Origin: Guyanagaster necrorhizus
Lineage: Eukaryota; Basidiomycota; Agaricomycetes; Agaricales; Physalacriaceae
Assembly: GCF_019112545.1 (NCBI RefSeq)
Contig: NW_025064883.1
Location: 2,220,684 to 2,284,683 of the forward strand
Reading direction: 5' to 3'
Length of the DNA: 64,000 nucleotides
Shown here in pieces: positions 56,580-64,000 of this stretch (position 1 is its first letter; every line of letters begins with the position of its first letter). Below the pieces are notes generated by a model. It saw nothing but the letters and a program-made list of their open reading frames with translations. It ran no database searches and had not been told where the DNA came from. The position numbers and the translations under genes were made by a program.

Positions 56580-56889
56580 GCTCCTTTATCATCAGGCTGG
56601 TTGGTGGAGGTGGAGGGGCTCTGACTAGTTGACTGGGTGATTGTGTTCATCTTGTTTCTTTTCTTCCCTCTTCCCTTAGCACACTGATGGCCTTTAAATG
56701 CCTCTGATTTGTTCCAAGCTGAATGAGAAGCCAAAGCTGTAGACAGCAATGATGGACAGGGCAAGCTAATAGAGTTGCATAAGCATACATAGTACTACTG
56801 GCATGTAACCACCATTCTGTACTACCAGCTATTCCTCTTTGGATATGTGTCTGACCTGTTGCACCATATATCAACTCGTGCCCTGCTGC
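56580..56889 (-). mobile_element. CpG-poor relic, probable older element
   Basis: Minus-strand frames include WNKSEAFKGHQCAKGRGKKR and a Ser/Thr/Pro-rich end (TQSTSQSPSTSTNQP). Like the LTR element beside it, the DNA is CpG-depleted, but it lies outside the target duplication, so it was there before that insertion. Type not determined. Confidence 0.3.
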
Positions 56890-57600
56890 CAGTTACCCAC
56901 CTTCAGAAGCGATAGATCGAAACCGTCACTGATAACAGCTTCCCCTCGCTGACAGAGATAATGACCCCGCGACAACTTAGCCAGTTGCGATCTCTCGTCC
57001 TATCAAGCCCTCTTCCAGGTGATCCTTTCTTCAGCATCCTGCCACCCAACTTGGTATTGGCTTCTGGTTCTTCTGCAAATCTTCGAAGCTTGAACATATC
57101 ATATCATACAAGAGAAATCACACCAAGTTGAAAGCTGCGCTGCCTCTTTTCTTCGATACCTCAAACTTCAACCGTATCTGAAGCTTCTCGAAGGAACTGA
57201 ACCGATACGTCTGGAAGGGGGGGATCCCTACGATGTTGTAGTGAGTTCTTTATTCTCTTGATGCTGTACTCGCTGAAATGTACGTTGAAGTCGTTGTTGG
57301 AGGAGACCTCTCTCCACAGCCTCAACTTGCCTCTCACATCTACGACTGAATTTAGAGAGGACGGGCGATGATCCCTATGATTCGATGGTTGCCATGGATG
57401 ACGAAAACCGACGTGCTATTGTAAAGCAGTCTATGCAGAAGTTGGCGATTTCCATTCCTTCACTTCGGAGCATTTCACGTTTTGGTACTCATCCTTCAAG
57501 TCGTGCCCCCGACTCGGCGGCTAGGAGTTCGTTCCTAGGTGGACATGGCATAAGTGGGAAATATCACGGGCAAGCCGTTCAAGGATTATGAGTTATGGAT
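56890..57600 (+). pseudogene. Leucine-rich family relic, copy 6
   Basis: Reads MTPRQLSQLRSLVLSSPLPG, DPFFSILPPNLVLASGSSAN and LRSLNISYHTREI, a divergent version of the family's middle block, followed by a degraded tail to about 57600. It has diverged more than copies 1-5, suggesting an older duplicate. Confidence 0.45.
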
Positions 57601-57807
57601 TACCAAGTCGATTATGGAATCGTAGAAAGCATCCTATTTTGCTAAACACTCCGCTCCAGATTTTTTTGGAGTATCTTAGATAAATATATCTAACTCAATA
57701 ATGATTGTCAATATTCTACATGATGTATAGAGTTCGAAACGCTAGATAAATGCGACTGGGGCCTTCTCCGGCCCGAGAAATAAGACACGACATAACACAA
57801 GCAGAGA

Positions 57808-60800
57808 TCAATCCCAGGAAGGCGACGCCTGATACGAATGACTGCGACCAACACCATTCTGAATATTGTGCGCCGGTGACGAAGGTGACCATGAAGGTGA
57901 CGTTGGACTGTAAGCAGGTGACGCGGGTGCTGATCGAGGTCTCTTAGCACATGCACAGAGCATTTTAAGAGGTGAAAACTCACAGTATGCAGGGGCTAAA
58001 GTGCGATTAGTATCATGGTTAGTAAGACGTCTCACAGCGAAGATAGCAATATTCATCAAACTTACAGGCGGGGGAATAAGTAGGTGATGTTGGTGCTATA
58101 ACAAGGATCAGCGTGAGCTCCCATCGAAGTAAGACAGAAAGGCATACAGTATTTTGGTGAGGATGGCGAAGCCATAGGAGATGTCGGCGAATACTTCGGC
58201 GACGACGGGGACAGTTGCGCGGGAGCTAGATCAAACGAGTCAGAAACGAAATCACAACAGTTCACCCATACTCACAAGCTGTAAGTAAAAAGGAAGGCAA
58301 GACAGAATCAGTACCGCAGAGTCTGCGTTCAAAACAGATAACTTACTTGGCGAGTCTACAAGATATGGAGTTAGAACTGGTGAATTACTCAGAACTTGAT
58401 TACACTTACAGCGTGGCGACGCCGGACTGAACGAAGGGCTGGTCGGCGAGTATCGCGGAGATGTCGGACTGAATGAAGGTGATGTCGGACTATACCGTGG
58501 GGAGGTTGGTGAAAACGAAGGGGAGGTCGGCGAGTAACGAGGACTCGTTGGCGAATATCCAGGTGATGTCGCAAATCCAGGCGAAGTAGGCGAATACGTC
58601 GGCGACGTAGGACCACGTGGATTGAAGGGCGAGGGTGCATATGGCGAGAAAGGTGACGTCGACGCTCCAAAAGGTGACTGGGGAACAAATCCAGGAGACG
58701 TAGGCGAATAGCCAGGTGAACTGGGACTATAACCACCGGCGGGCGACATGCCGCCTGCGCCAACAGGACTTTGACCAAACGCCAACCACTGGAAACTGGC
58801 GGCATCCTCCCCACCACCATTGACAGCCAAAGGTGAGAACGCAGCTTGGTCAGCCTTGAACACGCCATCTTGCCACATGGGTGAGTTCGAATCATACGGT
58901 GTCATAGCGACTTGTCCAGGCGTCATTCCACCATCCACATGCGCCGCCAGCATAGACTGTACAGGTAGACGATGATCAACGATAGCATCCTTCAGCATAT
59001 CGATGTCCAGCGCGACATCGAACGAGCCAGTACCCATCGGTGCCATCTGGCCGAACATGACATTCTCTGCAATTCCGTGGCAATCATCCTTCTCACCAAC
59101 AGCTGCAGCCTCCATCAAAATTTCAACGGTTTCTTCGAACGAACACCTCATCAAAGCACCAGTATCCGCGCGATTGATACCATGACGAGTAATGGCCATA
59201 AGCGAACCCCGATGAGTCATCAAGTCACAAAGAAGGGCGAGATGGCGGTAGTTGACGTAGGAACCGTCGAACTCGATGACACCACGCATTTCTTTCAGGA
59301 TCGCTGCACGAGCCGCCTCTATGCCAAGAACATTGAAGATCTCGACGCAGCTGTTCGAATATGTCCGCGTGAAGTCGACACCGTCGATGCACATGACAGT
59401 CTTCAGGTTGACACCATCCGTCTCCAAAATCCACTCCTTGTCTTTCTGGACGACCAGACTACCATCATCCGTTTCTTCAACTGCATCATGCCGCGAAAGG
59501 AAGACTCGGTTGATGCCCTTGACACCCCGCAAGCTCACAGAGTTCAGCATTGTGTTCTCCAGTTGCCGAAGGAATATATCCTCTTCGATCCCAGACATCC
59601 CATCCTCATCCTTATCCGCATCACCAATCACACGACAACGAATGATGAGCTTCTCGGAGTTATCTTCACTCCATATCACGAAGAGGTCCGTTTTGAAGCT
59701 TTCCTTTATGCGTCCGGCGACGTAGGACATATTCAGGTTGCGATCGATCATTTTAGCACGATCGAGTTCCAACCGAAGCAGCCAGGGTGACTGAGTATGC
59801 AGCTTCGATTCAACTTCTTCATCGGGAATGGCAAAGAAAGATTCGACGAAAACTGAATCTTCCTCGATGATGGTGGAACTAGGATCTGGATCGTACCAAA
59901 TCTCGACGGCCGCTGTAATCGTCCTCAGAGAGGTATAGCTAAGTTCTTGCTGGACTTTCTTCGTTTCCTTCTGATCAGCGGCGATGGAAGGCTCCAGGAA
60001 TACGGTAAGTGATGGCGTTTTAATGTTGGTCGCAACGTTGATGATTTCCTTCAGACGGGGTACACCAAGCGTGACGTTCTTACTGGAGACACCAGCGTAG
60101 TGGAACGTGTTCAACGTCATCTGCGTAGCCGGCTCTCCAATGGACTGTGCAGCAAGGGTACCACACATTTCACCAGGGTTGGCCACAGACAGATTGAATT
60201 TGGCCTCCACCTCTCCCAAAGCCCACTCGAATGCTTCGCGGTTCAGATGGAACTTCTCGAGCACTCGCCGAGAGGCGAAAGTAGCCCGAAGGTGCATGCT
60301 GAAGCGCATCAAAGCATTATTTTGCGCTTCTACACTTAGCTCATCATCCCCGCGCACAACGACAAGCCGGCGTATGAGCTCCTTGACGGAGTCTATGATA
60401 TAAGCGGGTTCCAGGTCGCTAGGTTTCCGACGATCGATATGGAAGATCTGACTGGCGTTTTGGACAATTCGTTGGAGGTTGACAGGAAGGTACTGGGGTA
60501 CCGACGGATCCAGGCGTGGGAAAATGAACTGTCGAAGCATACGTCGGTCATCTACAAGTTGCCGGTATTCCTCATCCAATTTCGCTTGCAGTTCTAGAGA
60601 ACTGTCGTCCAATCCGACCTGCAGGACCCCAGGCAAAAAGCCACCTGTTGGATCTGTGACATCCACACGATAGTTGTGCTCAAACTCCCGGGTATTGAGA
60701 CCAAACGTATCGATGCTCTGCTTCTCAATGAATGCACCATCCATTCCATCCTCACCATAAACGAATTGAATCAAATCTCCGAGGGAGTTCCGAACAGTTC

Positions 60801-63800
60801 CATCGTAGCAGACCTGAACGTCTTCGAGCGCCTTGACTAACCGTCGCTGAATATAACCAGTCTCGGCGGTCTTCACGGCGGTATCAATTAAACCCTCTCG
60901 ACCAGCCATGGCGTGAAAGAAGAACTCTTGAGGCGTCAGCCCGCGCAGATATGAGTTCTCCACAAAGCCTCGTGCCTCGGGGCTGAAGTCATCCTTGGTG
61001 AAATGAGGCAACGTGCGATGGCGGAATCCGAAGGGGATACGACGACCTTCCACACTCTGTTGTCCGACACAAACAGACATCTGCGAGATGTTGATGAACG
61101 AACCCTTCGATCCGGCAACCACCATCTGTTTGACATTGTTGTCTTCCTTCAAGTTCTTCTGGGCATATTGACCAGATGTGTCACGGGCGAGATTGAGCTC
61201 TCGCTCCACCATACTCTCGAATGACTCTCGGATAGTCATACCGGGAGACGGCTTCAGGCGATCGTGGGTGGCGTCCTCGATGATCTCTGTTACGCGAGCT
61301 TTGCGGTCAGCAATGGTCTGCGTGATGTACGACATTGTCTTCATATCGGCTATGGTATCACCAATACCAATACTGAACCCGTTATGGAAGAGCCAAAAGT
61401 TGACAACCATTTGGAGCCCAGTAAATAGCTGACGAGTCGCTTCAGGACCCTTTTCACGAAAGACGACGTGGACCAGACCACCCTGGGAGGCACCAACAGT
61501 CTTCTTCTCGACAACGCCAAAAATGATCTCCCCGTTTTCAATCAACATACCGTCATCGAACACGGGGTTGGAAGACTTCAGATCTGGTGATCTGTGAATA
61601 TTGATACCGCGAGGGATCGTCATACTGAGAATCTGTTTTCCGGTCCAGAGGGGTTTAGGTTTGATGATGGCTGGTGTGGGAACAGTACCATCCCAGTCGG
61701 GAACCCAGAGGAGGATATTTTGAACCTGGTTCCAATCCAAGAAAGTATCACGAAGAGTAAACTTCCGGATACCACAAAGAGTGTCCTGGACGATACCCAT
61801 GACGGGCTTATTGGCTTGGGGGGAGATGATCTAAGAAAAGATGTGAGCAAAGCAATGAAACGATGGTCCTTGAATATAACACACCTGTCGGATAACGGAC
61901 GCAATCTGACTCAACTCCGCTCGCGTCTCCTCACTTTGAGGAATGCTAGGATACACGCATTAGTACGCGTAGCACAAAAGCATGACAGGGATACTTACTG
62001 CATATTCATTTCATCGCCATCGAAATCTGCGTTGTAGGGAGGGGTGCTGTTTCACTCGATGATTAGATCATTCATCTGTGGGCCAGGCCACAACTTACAC
62101 AGATAGGTTCAGACGGAACGCTGGAAATGAACATCAGTAAGGCGTGTGCAATGAAGGAGGGAAGAACTTACTGGAATAAGGCATTAATCTTACCCTGTGA
62201 CTCATCATACTCATTTTGTGAAGACTAGGCTGACGGTTGAACAGCACATAACTACCATGAAGCAATTAGAAAGAGCTGAAAATGTCACAGGACAAGGACT
62301 CACTCTCCATCCTTGAGATGCCTTTCGACGACCCAACCATATTGCAGGAAACCATCCGCTCGCTTGTTGTACCGCAGATCTATACGTTCACCGGTATCTC
62401 GGACCACGTATCTCGCCCCAGGGTAATTCCGCGGCCCATTACGAACCAGTTCCTGCAGGTAAGCAATGTTGTAGGGGGTTACTACATATTCATGAGCGAT
62501 CGGCGCATGAAAATATTATTCTTAAGACGTACCCCGTTCAGGGAAAGTCAGGTTCATTGCGATGGTCTTGGGAACCCCAACTTCATCAAGCTCGAGATTC
62601 GGATCGCCGGTGATAACAGTACGTGCGGAAAAATCAACACGTTTACCCATCAGATTGCCACGAAGCCGCCCTTCTTTTCCCTTTAGTCGGGCACGTATGG
62701 CCTTCACTGGACGACCTGACTTCTGCAAACTTTGAGGGACACCAGCGATGTCATTGTCCATATAAGTTGCGACATGATACTGCGAAGTTGATGAGATCAT
62801 GTACCCTGCATGGAAGACCGGATACTAACCTGGAGCAGTTGCTCAAACTCAGTCGTGACATGAGCCGGGGCACCCTCCTGTTCACATCGTCGTACATTCG
62901 CAGAAGCTTTGATGATTTCACCAAGTTTGTAGGTTAAGTCATCTTCGCTACGAATTGTACCACCATCGACACTGATACTTGGTCGCACGGGTGGTGGCGG
63001 AACTGGAAGAACGGTGAGGATCATCCATTCCGGTCTAGCATATTCATCCGATAAGCCAATAAGATGCAGATCTGAATCGGACATCTTCTTGAACGTCGTG
63101 TAGACGTCAGAAGGAGAGAATACCCGCTTATCGGGCTGGATGGACTTGATTTCCTGGGGTATGTCGTCAGCTCCGTGCAGTTAACTGTATACACTGTACA
63201 TACGTCGTCATCGTCCTTAGGCTTCTTATATTGGACAAAGAGTTTAAGTCCTTCCTTTCTGACCAACGGTTGAACGTGACCGCATCCACCATGACCCTTT
63301 TTAGGCTCTTCATTCTCCATATCTGCTCCTTCATCCTTGGGGTCATCGGGTTCGCAAGTCATCTTCGTTTTACAGTGTGCCCAGACTACTGCCATGCGTT
63401 TCTTGGGGTCCCGAATGTGTCGAATCTTGTCGGCGAACGCTGGGTCAGACTTACATAGCGTGAAGTGCGACAATTGAGGAAAGATTTTACAGGAAGATAT
63501 GCAAATCAAAACGTCAGCGTGTGGCCTACATCGGATAAAAGGGTTGTCTGGAAAGTATATAACAAGGGGGCAGTGTATCGAGTCACAAGTGCAGGCTAAA
63601 CACACATCACTCATACTGCGTTACAGCTGAGGGAGGAGAAGCCAAACCAACCAACGCAACCACGCGTTCTTCGCACTGCTCGTTCAGCCCCCCATTTCAC
63701 CACGCAGCATCATGTCCACCCAACACCGGTTGCATGCAATAAAGAACGCGGCAATCAAGCGATCGAAAACGCGCGCTCTCCGCAACACGGGTAGGTGAAG

Positions 63801-64000
63801 GTCTCGATTGTCAAGACGCTCACGAAGTGCGGGTTTGGGGTTCACCATGGTAAGGCGAGAGCCCCCAGAAAATTGGGTGGTGGGGTGCGAAACGAGTAGA
63901 GGAAAAGGGGCCACTCACGATATCGGCTTTCAGTTTCCCACAATTAATGCATATACACTCCAGGATCTTCTTCACTTTTATGATAAATCCTAAAGAAAAA
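57808..64000 (-). CDS. rpb1: RNA polymerase II largest subunit RPB1 (5' end outside window)
   Basis: Coding runs from the right edge to TGA at 57808. The first exon seen (63989-63919) carries the clamp zinc region [14 protein letters not shown]. Then follow the KHGG-like [15 protein letters not shown], the active-site Mg loop [12 protein letters not shown] (near 62000), bridge helix [20 protein letters not shown], and trigger loop [20 protein letters not shown]. The C-terminal domain has about 20 heptads, partly canonical YSPTSPx, ending [10 protein letters not shown]. The main exon is 61830-58410. The rest of the CTD is in exons 58355-58347, 58278-58276, 58225-58148, 58095-58066, 57995-57984 and 57929-57808, all phase 1. 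This is the catalytic subunit of mRNA synthesis. No disruption seen. Confidence 0.96.

Noticed and set aside
63450..63918. Box C/D snoRNA or extra exon in the long RPB1 intron
   Set aside because: Only loose TGATGTG and CTGA matches, no flanking stem; the open frame there does not resemble RPB1.
1..64000. CRISPR arrays, operons, bacterial promoters or ribosome binding sites
   Set aside because: No spaced direct repeats were seen and the gene structure is eukaryotic throughout.

Overview
The window is nuclear DNA from a basidiomycete fungus, most likely a mushroom-forming agaricomycete. The evidence is dense spliceosomal introns of about 45-60 nt in nearly every gene, laccases, a Cryptococcus-type Stealth glycan phosphotransferase, decayed LINE and Gypsy elements, and an RPB1 with a repeat CTD. 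No bacterial or organellar signature is visible. Most exon joins given here were read from the sequence and checked for frame.

Layout. 1-17.4 kb is mostly gene-dense: the 3' end of an MFS transporter, mcm10, a TRIC-like membrane protein, an amino-acid permease, a membrane glycoprotein, med9, a gene-poor 2 kb, a Stealth/Xpt1-like gene and a DHHC palmitoyltransferase. 17.5-21.2 kb holds non-LTR retrotransposon remains (a CpG-poor ORF2 relic and a CpG-rich broken ORF1). 21.9-30.8 kb holds ski3 and the 60S assembly factor rsa4/NLE1, which lies between two halves of one decayed kinase gene. 31-42.4 kb holds two laccase paralogues in a duplicated segment, separated by a disordered basic protein and a leucine-rich relic. 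43.5-51.2 kb holds cytosolic TrpRS, an SMN homologue and a WrbA-type quinone reductase, interspersed with more relics. 52.4-57.6 kb is decayed: a peptidase-like pseudogene and an internally deleted LTR element with matching 223-bp LTRs and an ACTAT target duplication. 57.8-64 kb is RPB1, running off the window.

Functions. The intact genes are mostly housekeeping: replication (mcm10), transcription (rpb1, med9), snRNP assembly (smn), translation and ribosome assembly (TrpRS, rsa4), and mRNA decay (ski3). Accessory functions are laccases, transporters and the Stealth enzyme. Neighbouring genes do not form an operon or an obvious metabolic cluster.

Notable points. The two laccases differ at the inferred T1-copper axial residue (Met versus Leu). 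The same laccase intron has a GT donor in one copy and a GC donor in the other; GC-AG introns also interrupt the DHHC and TrpRS genes at invariant motifs. The RPB1 CTD is split into tiny phase-1 exons, including 9-nt and apparent 3-nt exons. The permease has an 8-nt microexon. At least six relics of one leucine-rich family are scattered over 20 kb.
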